Source: Neocallimastix lanati (nom. inval.) (taxonomy: Eukaryota > Neocallimastigomycota > Neocallimastigomycetes > Neocallimastigales > Neocallimastigaceae). From it: a DNA stretch of 19,612 nt. The translations under genes and the position numbers were made by a program. Shown here piece by piece: positions 8,997 through 18,530 of this stretch. The DNA is taken from the NCBI GenBank assembly GCA_016946835.1, contig JACVTC010000548.1:1-19612 (forward strand). The letters run 5' to 3'. Within the stretch, counting starts at the first letter, position 1, and each line of letters begins with the position of its first letter. A model generated the notes under the pieces. It searched no databases. It was given only the letters and a program-made list of their open reading frames with translations, and was not told the origin of the DNA.

Positions 8997-9268
8997 GTCG
9001 ATAAAGATTTCGAGCTTGAAAAATATTCTATTAAGTTGTCGATAAAGATTTCGAACTTAAAATTATTCTATTAAGTTGTCGATAAAGATTTCGAACTTAA
9101 AATTATTTCATTGAATTGTCGATAAAGATTTCGAACTTAAAATTATTCTATTAATTGTCGATAAAGATTTCGAACTTAAAATTATTCTAAAAAAGTAGTC
9201 GAAAAGAACCTCGTGCTTTATAATTTCTACTAAGTTGTCGATAAGGATTTCGAGCTTATACTTACTAA
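8997..9268 (+). repeat. Seven-copy tandem repeat, 39-41 bp, in E2 leader
   Basis: Units begin with GTCG at 8997, 9038, 9078, 9118, 9157, 9198 and 9237; the last is partial. The consensus starts GTCGATAAAGATTTCGAACT, followed by an AT stretch and TTAAGTT. Units 2-5 are nearly identical; 1, 6 and 7 are diverged. AACTTAA and TTAAGTT in one unit can pair (7 bp). In unit 1 both changes in the left arm keep pairing through G-U. The array ends about 170 bp before the gag ATG. Confidence 0.9.
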
Positions 9269-9440
9269 AGAAAGCAAATAAAATTATTATTTTCAAAAAT
9301 TACTAAGATATATTGTTTTAAAAAATTTGATTCGATATTAAATTACTTGTTAAATTATATTTTTAAAGTTGGACTTTCAAATTTATTCGTATTTAATAAC
9401 CTCGTTAATTTACAATAAAAAATTATTAACTAAAAACGAA
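9269..9440 (+). other. AT-rich end of the E2 leader
   Basis: Plain AT-rich sequence between the tandem array and the gag ATG. The open frame extends upstream of 9441 only with non-ATG codons and shows no Gag similarity there, so translation is taken to start at 9441. Confidence 0.6.
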
Positions 9441-10345
9441 ATGTCTACTAAAAGTACTTTAAGTTTTAAAGAATTAAAGAAAGAATTACGAGACATAGTG
9501 AAGCTTAGCAAGGACAATTTAGATATAAAGTCCTGGGCTACTGAATTAAAACTTTGGATCAAGATACAAGGTATCACAGATCCGGAAACAATATTTAATG
9601 CTTGTTTACTTACCAGCTCTGGTGAAGTACAACGCGTTATTGAAGATTTGGGAGAAGATAGTGATGATGAAAGTGATGATTCATCAGATGAAGAAGAAGA
9701 TGATGAAGAAGAAAATGTTGATGATGATAAATTTCCTTCTCTTGAAAAATTATTTCAAGTCTTGAAAATTTTTACGGTATTAAAGAAGACCAAAATTTAC
9801 TTCTTAAAGAACTTCGTGCAATGCGAATTAAAAGAAACGAAAAGATTAAAGACTTTAATGTAAGATATAGAACTTTGTACACTAAACTTGATAAAAAGAG
9901 AAGAAAGCGCATTGGTGTACTAGATTATATTGATTCTATTCAAAATAATTATGAAGCCTGGAAGAAATTATCCCTTAAAGATGATATAAGTATGGAGAAA
10001 GCTTTCAAAATTGCCGAGAAAGTAGATAGACTTTCTGTAAGGAACAATAATATTAATACCTATAATGTTAATAATTCCCAGCATAATCAAAATAATCAAA
10101 ACAGTACTACTTCAAGACTTTATCCTAAAAGAAGAAACGAAACTTTCCAAACAAGTCAAACAAATAATAAACTGAAACCTCAAGATATTATAGAAGAATC
10201 AACCCAGAAAATGAGAAATTTATCTGTTAAAACTTGCTTCTTCTGTAAGGAAGAAGGTCATTACTCATACTATTGCCCTCAATTAAATAAGATTATGGAA
10301 AAAAATAAAAAAGAAATATATTCCAAAAAGTCTTTAAACTTCTAA
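9441..10345 (+). pseudogene. gag: E2 Gag, one frameshift
   Basis: Structural Gag, homologous to E1. The N-terminal half (from ATG 9441) is in one frame and the rest, to the stop at 10343-10345, is one base out. The break is near 9757, where an AA run looks one A short of what the homologous reading needs. After it, the E1-like core resumes (MRIKRNEKIKDFN, then VLDYIDSI). A CCHC knuckle CFFCKEEGHYSYYC lies at 10235-10276. Between the capsid parts there is an Asp/Glu/Ser-rich run of about 25 residues (9657-9730) that is absent from E1 and E3. The stop follows a UUUAAAC slippery site as in E1. Whether the break is real or a sequencing error cannot be told from here. Confidence 0.85.
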
Positions 10346-10366
10346 ATGGGAGCAGAAGCACTCCCA
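10333..10366 (+). promoter_or_regulatory. E2 -1 ribosomal frameshift signal (gag to pol)
   Basis: UUUAAAC (10333-10339) in the Gag frame as U UUA AAC, with the Gag stop at 10343. The downstream hairpin is TGGGAG/CTCCCA (10347-10352 with 10361-10366) with an 8-nt loop, after 7 nt. The 13 nt AAGTCTTTAAACT are identical to E1, while the stem sequence is entirely different. The -1 frame is open from here to 10773. Confidence 0.8.
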
Positions 10367-13300
10367 ATGACAAAACAATAGCTTCATTAAATAATTTACA
10401 AAATAATACTTTTACTAAGAATACTCCAATTGATAATAATTCCTTTAATGAAGAATCTGAAGAATCTGATTTTAGTGACACAACTGAAAGTGAGGATGAT
10501 ATCATTATAAATGCTATAAAAAGAAAAATGAATGATAATAACAGCGAAAAAGAAGAAAATAATTCCAAGAAAGTACATAAAAGTTTAAAAGATAATCCAC
10601 GTCCTTTCGCAACTCCTGCTTTAAGAAAGAAGAAAGAAAATGAGCTACATAATAAACCAAATAAAGTTTATAAAAATCAAATACTTCCTTCAATTTTAAC
10701 TCAACCAAATATTAACAAAGAAAAACAAAAAGAAAAGGAATTAAGAAATATGAACAAGAGTAAGAGAAAGTAAAGAAGAAAACAACAATTATTCATCAAA
10801 AGGAAAGGAAAAAGTTGAATCTGAAGATATACTTGTAATCGATAATGAAATAGAAGATCTAGAAATGAATAAAGATAATCAACAAAATAAAACTAATACT
10901 TTGGAAAAATTAATTTCAACAAAAACTAAAGAAACTAATAATGGAAATACTCAGTTAGTAAAAAGGAATATCAAAATGATGAATAATAAAGAACCTTACA
11001 ATATTATGGATGATTTAAATAATCTTAAATCCAGTATTACGATAGGTCAACTCTTGAATGCATGTCCGAAAATTCGTTCACAATTAACTCAAGGTTTAAA
11101 GTTAGAAAAGTCTAAAATAATTGGAACTGTAGACAATGTAATAGCACGAACTTTATTAGTGAAATAACTATGATCATAGCTACATAAGTAAAAGTAATGA
11201 AGTAGCCGAAGAAGACTTAGCAATGGTTGATGCAAGTGTTGACGGAGTACTAGGAAAACTTTTAATTGATTCTTGTAGTAACCTAAGCATCGTTACTAAG
11301 CAGTATTTTGATAAATTACCTGGTGAATATGAAACAGTTGGAAAAAGTCGTGGAAGAATCCAACTAGCAACACAAGATGAAGAATACTCGGAAGGAATTA
11401 TTGTTCGATTACCAGTAAAAATTAATAATTATGAATTTAATGCGGACTTTAGAATTATTGAGAAAGAAGACTCATTTTATGATATGTTAATAAACTTTAA
11501 AACTCAAATCGATCATTGTTTATTTATTCATCCGACCTTAAACAGTTTATGTAAACTTTTGTCAGAAAGTGAATACGAAGAAATAGCTAAAATAAATAAT
11601 CAATATTATGATGAAGAAAGTATAATTTGCACTATTAGAAAAGTTAAAGAAACGAATAATGAAAAGGAAATTATAAAGGAATTAACTCCAATGGAATTTA
11701 TTGAGAGTGATGAATTTTTAAGTACCTTAAATAAAGATTATAAAGAACAAATTATTAAAATTCTCAAAGAAATGATTGACATAGTTGCCACTTCAACAGA
11801 AGAACTAACTCCTTCTAAACTTTCACCACATAAGATCCGTTTGAAAGCAAATGCAAAGCCAGTAAAATTAAGAAGTTATAGGTTAACTAAATTAAAATCA
11901 GATATCTTAAAAGAAGAACTTACAAAGCTTATTAAGAAAGGATTGATAGAACCATCCTGTTCAGAATGGTCATCTCCAGTAGTACTCATTCTAAAACACA
12001 ATGGAAAGTGGCGCTTGTGCATTGACTACCGAAAAGTCAATGATATGACAGAAAAAGATTCTTATTCAGTTCCATATATAGATGAAATTTTTGATAGTCT
12101 CGGAGGAGCTAAAATATTTACAACTCTTGATTTATTTTCTGGTTTTCACCAAATCTTAATGGATGAAGAAAGCGTTGAAGTAACCACTTTCACTACTAAG
12201 TTTGGAAATTATCAATTTAAGGTTATGCCTTTTGGACTTACTGGAGCTCCCTCAACCTTCCAAAGAGAAATGAATAAAATTTTATTCCCTTTTATTGGTG
12301 AATTTGTTTATGTATTTATTGATGATGTTTTGATCTATTCAAAAAGTATCGAAGAACATTTAATTCATATTAAACAAGTATTAGAAGTATTTAAAGAAAA
12401 CAAGTTAAAAATTAATATTGAAAAGTGCCATTTTCTTCAAACTGAAGTTGATGTATTAGGTCACAAACTTACTACTAAAGGATTAAGTCCCATGGAAAGT
12501 AAGATAACAGCTATTAAGAAGTGGGAAGCCCCTTCATCAATTCATGAATTAAGATCATTTCTAGGAGCAGTAGGGATATTATCGTGATTTTATTCCCTAA
12601 ATATGCTCAAATTACCTCACCTTTATGTAAATTATTGAAAAAGAATACTAAATATGAATGGAATAAAGAACAACAAGAAAGCTTTGAACTCCTAAAAGAA
12701 AAATTAATCAATGCACCTATTCTAAAATTTCCGTCATTTGACAAACCTTTTATCATTAGAACTGATGCTTCGTATAATGGAATTGGTGGAGTTCTTTTAC
12801 AAAAAGAAGAAGAAACCGGTAAGGAGCATCCAATACACTTTATAAGTAGAAGTTTAAAGAAAGCTGAAAAGAATTATGGTATTACCGATTTAGAAGGAAC
12901 CGCTTTGTTTTACTGTATGACTAAATTTAAATCTTATATTGAAGGAAATCCATTACCTACAACTATTTACACAGATCATAAACCATTAGTTGGTTTATTT
13001 AAGAATAAAGAACCTTTGAATGCAAGGCAAACAAGATGGTGTCTAACCGCTAGTATGCTTGGAATTAATATAAAATATGAATCAGGCAAAAAGAATGTGT
13101 TAGCTGATGCTCTTTCAAGAATGAAAAGTAAGGAAGAGAGAAAGATATTATTAACAAAAATTACTAATGGAAATAATGAAGAATTATTATCTAAAGTTAT
13201 AAAGGAATTTATTAATGAAAAGTTTACTGTTATTGATGGTGAAGATTACTTTATCGACAATGGAAATTATAGAAAATTAATAACGGACGAAAATGAAAGG

Positions 13301-14348
13301 TTTAAATTAATTTTAGAAGCTCATAATATTGGCCACGAAGGATATTACAAAACATATCAAAGACTTAAGAAAAACTTTTATTGGAATCATATGATTAAAG
13401 ATATCAAAAGAATTGTTAGTAATTGTGAAAAATGCCAGTTAAATCGTCCTCAACCATATCCAGAACCAACCGAAAACCATCCAACTAAAGTGGAGGGTCC
13501 CTTTGTGCATTTAGGATTAGATATTATAGGACCGTTACCAAAAACAAGAAATAATAATCAATATATTATAGTAACTGTTGATTACTTTACCAAATGGGTT
13601 GAAGCCGAACCCACTGAAAACATAACTTCCTCTGATATAATTAAATTTTTAATAAACGTTTTTGCAAGACATGGTGTGCCTCAAGTTATTACTACATGAT
13701 AATGGAGTCCAATTCACTTCTGATATGACTAAAATCTTTCTTGATCTTTATGATGTATATGTTAAATTTGTAGCTACTTATCACCCTGAATCCAATGGTC
13801 CTTACTGAAAATCGAAATAAAGAAATTGGAAAATTACTTCGTTTATTAGGAAGGAAAAATCAAGATTGGGATGAAGTTTTACCTTCTGCTTTATGGGCAC
13901 TTCGAACTACCAAAAATACAGCTACTGGACATTCTAGTTTTGAATTAGTATATGGAAGAGAAGACCAACAGCCTTATGATATAGCCATAAGAACAATTGA
14001 AAATGCAGGTAAATCATATGATGAAATTTTAATGGAAAAATTTGTTCGTCATTATCAATGGACTAGAGAAGCATGCGAAAATGTGAAGAATGCTAACAAG
14101 TATTGGGCAACAAGACGAGAAGAACAAATAAGTATGAAAAAAGGAAAAGAATTAAAGCTGGTGATCTTGTTCTTGTTAGAAACTTTAGCCGCACTAAGCT
14201 AGAACCATATTACAATGGACCATTTAAAATTTTAAAAATTCAATTCAACACGGCAACCTTAATCGATCAGAAAACTGGGAAACAACTCGATAGGAATGTT
14301 CATTTTAAAAATTTAGTAAAGTTTAACTCCGCTTACAGAGAAGCTTGA
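10333..14348 (+). pseudogene. pol: E2 Pol: protease, RT, RNase H, integrase, with several frameshifts
   Basis: All Pol domains are present in E1 order but spread over frames. Charged linker (to 10773); conserved pre-protease segment (10865-11167, MDDLNN and ITIGQLL as in E1); protease IDSCSN (D at 11268); RT with FIDD (12321-12326); RNase H RTDAS (D at 12764); integrase zinc finger, then D at 13520, D at 13698 and E at 13807; GPY/F-like EPYYNGP; stop 14346-14348. Breaks by comparison with E1: 10754-10773, 11158-11170, an extra G at 12573-12575, an extra C at 12595-12597, an extra T near 13697, an extra C at 13800-13801, and an A-run indel around 14130-14155. All catalytic residues survive, which is unusual for a long-dead copy. 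As read, no full Pol can be made. Confidence 0.88.
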
Positions 14349-14356
14349 GTCTTCGT

Positions 14357-14366
14357 CGGGGCATCT
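14357..14366 (+). promoter_or_regulatory. E2 polypurine tract
   Basis: CGGGGCATCT directly before the right LTR, sharing GGGGCATC with E1 and E3. The G-run is one shorter than in the others. Confidence 0.65.
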
Positions 14367-14853
14367 TGATAAGAATGTACTAAATAATGCATTCTTAATT
14401 AAATCTACGATTTATTTCTAATACATTATGTGTACATTATTATTTTTGTACTTTAATAAATTTTTAAATTCAAAGATTAAAAATTAGATCAAAAATTATA
14501 TTAAACTTTATAATTTTTATATTAAATCTTATATTAATAGTAATATTTTTATATATTTAAAACTTATATTAACAATATTAATAATAAATCTTATTTTTTT
14601 ATTTTTATATTAATAATGAAAATTTGTATTAATAATATTTTTATATATTGATAATTAAAAATTTATATATTATATTTTAACTTTTATTATAAAATTTTAT
14701 ATCGAAATGTTTTATTTTATATTGAAAAATATTTTATTTTATTAAAAACCTTTATATTAGAATAGTATTTTTATTTTTATTTGAATATTTTAACAGATTG
14801 TAATAAAAATTTTAGCCAATTAAATAAATTCTTATTAGTAATATTTTAGATAG

Positions 14854-14903
<50 letters not shown>

Positions 14904-15220
14904 TATTAATATTATAAATGTATTTTATTTATATTGTTATAATTAAATTTTATATAATTGATTATAAAAATCAATTTAAATTTAATAGTTTTTATATATA
15001 AAAAGAAAAATAATAATAAAATGTAATTTAGTGGCAAGAACAACTTTTATGCCTTGAAAAAAAAGTATAAATAGTTGTAAATTTTGCTACTAATTTTTAA
15101 ATATCATCAATAAAATAAAATAAAATAAATAAAATAAATTTATAAATAAAAATAATAAATAAATAAATAAAATTTGTGTTTCCTTACTTTATTTTTATTT
15201 AATTCTCTAAAACCTTAACA
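14367..15220 (+). repeat. E2 right LTR (854 bp)
   Basis: Copy of 7103-7960. Differences seen are a 41-A run instead of 38 and a shorter TAAAA repeat near 15108-15135; no substitutions were noticed elsewhere by eye. Confidence 0.95.
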
Positions 15221-15224
15221 TATT
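15221..15224. repeat. TATT between E2 and E3
   Basis: Third occurrence of the same tetranucleotide, lying exactly between the CA end of the E2 LTR and a TGATAA start. Confidence 0.7.
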
Positions 15225-15893
15225 TGATAAATAACAAAATTTATTAAATTAAATAAATAATAAAAAAACAATTCATGTTATTAAAAGTTTTTCTAGCTTA
15301 CCCAAAAATTATCATTCTAAAAAAAATTTATATATAGTTAATTCAAATAATTATTTTTAAAAGCATGGTTAATTCTTTTATCATAATTAAAATAGATAAA
15401 TTATATTAATAATGATTCTATTATTATGATAATAAATTAATTCATCATTATTATTAATAAGTTATATTTTATATTTTAAATATTATTTTGAGAATTATAT
15501 AGTTTTAGGAATTATATTATAAATATTGATAATTATATTTTATTCAGGAAATATATTTTAAATATTAATAGTTAAATATATTTAATAATGAAATTGTATT
15601 TTTAAATAAAGTTATTAGGAAATTAATAGTTAAAGAGATATGTTTAATAAAAATATAATATTAATTAATTATTTTAACAATTATATAAAATTAAGAGAAT
15701 GTAATAATAAATTATTATGTATGTAAAAATAAAATTATAAAAATAAATAAAGAACAAAATATTATTATAAAACATTATTATTATAAATTATTTTCTTATA
15801 TTTATTAGAATATATTATTGTGTCATAATTCCCTAGAGAAACGACCAAATAAATAAATAACTAGATATGGAATATTTTAAATGTTCTGTATCA
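15225..15893 (+). repeat. E3 left LTR (669 bp)
   Basis: From TGATAAATAAC, right after TATT, to CTGTATCA, 4 nt before the primer site. It can start with an 8-bp stem (15225-15246, one G-U). The last 110 bp share a TATATTATT..TGTCA..ATTCCCT..CG.CCAAATAAA pattern with 18430-18530. The rest is not clearly alignable by eye. Confidence 0.6.
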
Positions 15894-15897
15894 AAAA

Positions 15898-15915
15898 TGG
15901 TGGAGAATCCGGGCG
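15898..15915 (+). promoter_or_regulatory. E3 putative primer-binding site
   Basis: TGGTGGAGAATCCGGGCG, 4 nt after the LTR. It shares TGGTGGAGA and a following CGGG with E2, suggesting that the two use the same or a closely related tRNA, not identified. Confidence 0.55.
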
Positions 15916-16115
15916 TGACAGTAACAAGATAATATGAAAATAATATTTATAGAACAAAAATAATGCATAATAATAAATAATAAAATTGGTTTAATATATA
16001 TATATATATATATAAAAAAAAAAAAAATAATAATATAAAAGTAAAATAAAAATATTGTATAATTAATAATAGTAAACAAAAAATATATATTATAATAAAT
16101 AAATAATTAATTAAA

Positions 16116-17003
16116 ATGGATATCTATAAGTTGTTAAGAAGTTTACCATTATTGAAAAACTATGGTAAAGATGTTGACTTATGGATACATGATTTCGAAG
16201 AAGTTATGGACCTATGGGATATCCAGAATCCTAAACGGAGACTTATATTTATGCAAGAATGTGTGGATTATGGTCCTAAAGAAGTTTTAAAAAGTATAGA
16301 AGAAAATTACAAGAATAAAACTTATCCATCAATTCAAATTATTAAAGAAGAAATTGAAAAATATTTGGGAATTACTCAAAACGATAAAATCTGGGAATTA
16401 AAAGAATTGAAAATTAAAACAAATGAATCAATTCCTATATTTAATATTAATTATATTAGAAAATATAAAAATATTGATGAAGAAATGAGAAAATTAATTA
16501 CAGTTGAAGATTATATAAACTCAATTAAGCCAAGAATATATCCATGTTTAAAGGTACTAGAACAAGAATGTGAAAATATTGAAGAAGCAATTAAAATCGC
16601 AGAAAAGGCCAATAGAATTGAAAAGAAATTAAATTTCAAAATAGATTTTAATAATTATAAACAAAATTATAAAAATAATTATATAAATAATCATAATAAT
16701 AATATTAATAAGGCAAATAATAAAATAATGTGTTTTAAATGTTATGAATTAGGACACAAAGCATTCAATTGTAAATATTCATTTAAAGAATTATCAATAA
16801 TGGAAGAAAAAGGAATAATAGAAAAGAATAAAAGAAGTAATTATAGGGAAAATTTTAATAAGAAAAAATATTTTTATATAATAAAAATAATTATAATAAA
16901 TTATTTGGTAAAAATAGTAATAATTATTATTATTATAATAATAATGGAAACTATTCGGGTAATGTTGGTAATTGGAATAATAAACAAAACGATATTAATA
17001 TAA
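16116..17003 (+). CDS. gag: E3 Gag, C-terminus out of frame
   Basis: Homologue of E1 and E2 Gag. It shares YPSIQ..., the KELKIKTNESIPIFN block (E1 has KLRIRKGESIQNFN), VEDYINSI, and a CCHC knuckle at residues 206-219 (CFKCYELGHKAFNC). It then has SFKELSIMEEKG, matching E1 SFRELAEMEEKG. After about residue 250 (16865) the frame runs into Ile-rich sequence made from AAT repeats read out of register and stops at 17003; this tail is probably not native. The frame one base back (-1) is open for 267 codons and Asn-rich. There is no UUUAAAC here. The linker before the knuckle is also Asn-rich, unlike E1. Confidence 0.8.
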   Translation: MDIYKLLRSLPLLKNYGKDVDLWIHDFEEVMDLWDIQNPKRRLIFMQECVDYGPKEVLKSIEENYKNKTYPSIQIIKEEIEKYLGITQNDKIWELKELKIKTNESIPIFNINYIRKYKNIDEEMRKLITVEDYINSIKPRIYPCLKVLEQECENIEEAIKIAEKANRIEKKLNFKIDFNNYKQNYKNNYINNHNNNINKANNKIMCFKCYELGHKAFNCKYSFKELSIMEEKGIIEKNKRSNYRENFNKKKYFYIIKIIIINYLVKIVIIIIIIIIMETIRVMLVIGIINKTILI

Positions 17004-17662
17004 ATAAACAGAATAATTTAAATAATTATATGAGTAATAATAATAATAATTATCAAAATAATAAGTTAAACATTCAAAGGTATGAATTTAATAATTATGA
17101 CAACAATAAAAACTTTTATTGGACTAAAAATAATAATATCAAAAATAGAAATTGGTATAATAATCTTGGTAATAATAATAATTATAATTATGGAATAAAT
17201 ACTAATAATAACAGTGATAGTAATAATAATAATTGTAGAGATGAAAATAATTATAATAATAATCATAATGAGAGAAATAACAGTTATAATTCTTATAGAA
17301 GTAATAATAGAAACAATAACTTTGTTTATTATGGAACTAATAATTACAATAATAACAATAATAATAATAATAATTGTAACAAAAATAATATAATTAATTG
17401 TGAAAAGAATTCAGAAAACCGAATTAGTAATTTCAGTTATAATATTAATAAACCTGGAGTTGAGAAAAATGTGACTTACGCTTCTAATGAAAATAAAAAT
17501 GAGGATAGAAATATAAATTTTGAAAAGGGATATAATAATTTAGTATTTAATAACAATAATAATAATAATGTTAATAACAATAATAATAATTTTATATGTA
17601 ACGCGGAAGATTTAAAGAAAAAGGTTTTTGGAATGGAAAATAATACAAAAAAAAAAAAATAA
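16862..17662 (+). CDS. Asn-rich low-complexity frame following E3 Gag
   Basis: Open for 267 codons, dominated by AAT/AAC (Asn) with Tyr, Gly, Ser and Lys mixed in, ending in a charged tail (EDLKKKVFGMENN). The first ATG is at 17030, but the frame is open from 16862, so it most likely continues Gag after a one-base change near 16862-16890. AAT repeats read in the other frames give TAA stops or Ile runs, so 267 codons without a stop, with varied residues between Asn runs, suggests that the frame was translated at some time. No similarity to Pol. It could also be a chance result of AAT microsatellite growth. Confidence 0.5.
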   Translation, partial: EKIFLYNKNNYNKLFGKNSNNYYYYNNNGNYSGNVGNWNNKQNDININKQNNLNNYMSNNNNNYQNNKLNIQRYEFNNYDNNKNFYWTKNNNIKNRNWYNNLGNNNNYNYGINTNNNSDSNNNNCRDENNYNNNHNERNNSYNSYRSNNRNNNFVYYGTNNYNNNNNNNNNCNKNNIINCEKNSENRISNFSYNINKPGVEKNVTYASNENKNEDRNINFEKGYNNLVFNNNNNNNVNNNNNNFICNAEDLKKKVFGMENNTKKKK

Positions 17663-17819
17663 ATAATAATTAATTAAATAATTTGAAATTTCGAAATCTC
17701 AAATTTTAAAATTAAAATTTAAAATTTTGAAATATATTTATTTTTATTATATATAGTTTAAAATTTTATTATTATAAAAATTTATTATATATTTACATAA
17801 ATTTTATATTAAAAAAAAA

Positions 17820-17861
<42 letters not shown>

Positions 17862-17877
17862 TATTATAAAAAAAATT

Positions 17878-17938
<61 letters not shown>

Positions 17939-17973
17939 TAAAAAAAAATTTATGAAAGTAACTAAATTTTGGT
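17663..17973 (+). repeat. AT-only tract with long poly(A) runs in E3
   Basis: No coding content. It includes A runs at 17811-17820, 17822-17857 (36) and 17882-17935 (54). It occupies the place where pol stands in E1 and E2. Confidence 0.8.
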
Positions 17974-17992
17974 GACTTCAAGGGACGAAGTC
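17974..17992 (+). other. E3 copy of the conserved 3' hairpin
   Basis: GACTTC/GAAGTC stem with loop AAGGGAC, identical to the E1 hairpin core at 6458-6476. It shows that the 3' end of E3 comes from an E1-related element. Confidence 0.75.
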
Positions 17993-18000
17993 TAATTTCA

Positions 18001-18012
18001 GTGGGGGCATCT
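18001..18012 (+). promoter_or_regulatory. E3 polypurine tract
   Basis: GTGGGGGCATCT abuts the TGATACGG of the right LTR; same GGGGCATC core as E1 and E2. Confidence 0.65.
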
Positions 18013-18530
18013 TGATACGGTACCACCATAAATACCATAATTTAGTGAAATTTAGGTTAGAAATTATTTGATGAAATCTTATTGGTTAATAATAATTTAG
18101 TAATAATATATATAGTTAGTAAATAATAATAGTTTAAGGAATGGTTCTTTTATTAATATTAATTTAGTTTATTAATAATTTAACCTAAAAACATGTTTAT
18201 TAGTATAGTTTAGTGTAGTTTTATATTTAGTTTACATTAATAATATGAGAGATTTTAGTAATTAATTATATTTTATTGAATGATTTAATTATATTTTAAC
18301 TAGTTAATAATTATTTTATATTGATGAATAATAAATAATGTATTTTTATTGATGAATGATAATAAATAAATAAAATAAATAAACTAAATATTAAAGTGTG
18401 AATATTATTATTGTGTGTATTATTCTATATAATATTAAAATATATTATTTTGTCAATTATTCCCTACTGTTATCGTCCAAATAAAATAAAATAAATATTG
18501 ATATTGATGTTTAATAAAAATATCGTATCA
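18013..18530 (+). repeat. E3 right LTR (518 bp)
   Basis: From TGATACGGTACC to CGTATCA. The first ten bases match the E1 LTR start (TGATACGGTA), and AAATACC is also shared. It therefore belongs to an E1-like LTR family, unlike the E3 left LTR start. Confidence 0.65.

Larger units (their letters stand above)
7103..15220 (+). mobile_element. E2: Ty3/gypsy element with long leader and broken ORFs
   Basis: An 8.1 kb element, with LTRs flanked outside by TATT (7099-7102 and 15221-15224). Its Gag and Pol align with E1 domain by domain, but its LTRs are a different sequence family and its leader is about 1.5 kb, against roughly 0.2 kb in E1 and E3. The coding region carries about eight single-base indels, nearly all in short homopolymers, and no isolated nonsense substitution that I found. 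The two LTRs look identical apart from an A-run and a TAAAA repeat, so insertion was recent despite the broken ORFs. It was either mobilised in trans, or the indels are sequencing or assembly errors. Confidence 0.92.
15225..18530 (+). mobile_element. E3: degenerate gag-only LTR element, possibly chimeric
   Basis: About 3.3 kb. It has a left LTR, a putative primer site (TGGTGGAGA, as E2), gag with zinc knuckle, an Asn-rich low-complexity frame, poly(A) tracts, the conserved 3' hairpin and GGGGGCATC tract, and a right LTR. No protease, RT or integrase sequence remains. The two LTRs match only near their 3' ends, have different 5' ends and lengths, and the right flank is GTTG rather than TATT. 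It is therefore either very old, or the product of recombination between two related elements. It resembles non-autonomous gag-bearing LTR elements (TR-GAG type) in layout. Confidence 0.75.

Noticed and set aside
8997-9268. Regular 39-41 bp repeats as a CRISPR array
   Set aside because: Units are directly tandem with no unique spacers, and the sequence is inside a eukaryotic retrotransposon leader.
9108-9296. Minus-strand ORF of 62 codons across the tandem repeat
   Set aside because: A repeat-derived frame with duplicated peptide blocks and no gene context.
12584-12600. GTG start of a separate RNase H/integrase gene in E2
   Set aside because: It is the continuation of pol after two one-base insertions, and conserved residues continue across the break in E1.
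16862-16880. A6 run as the E3 frameshift site
   Set aside because: It does not form an X XXY YYZ heptamer in the Gag frame; a simple indel is more likely.
17066-17266. Minus-strand Ile-rich ORF
   Set aside because: Reverse reading of AAT repeats.
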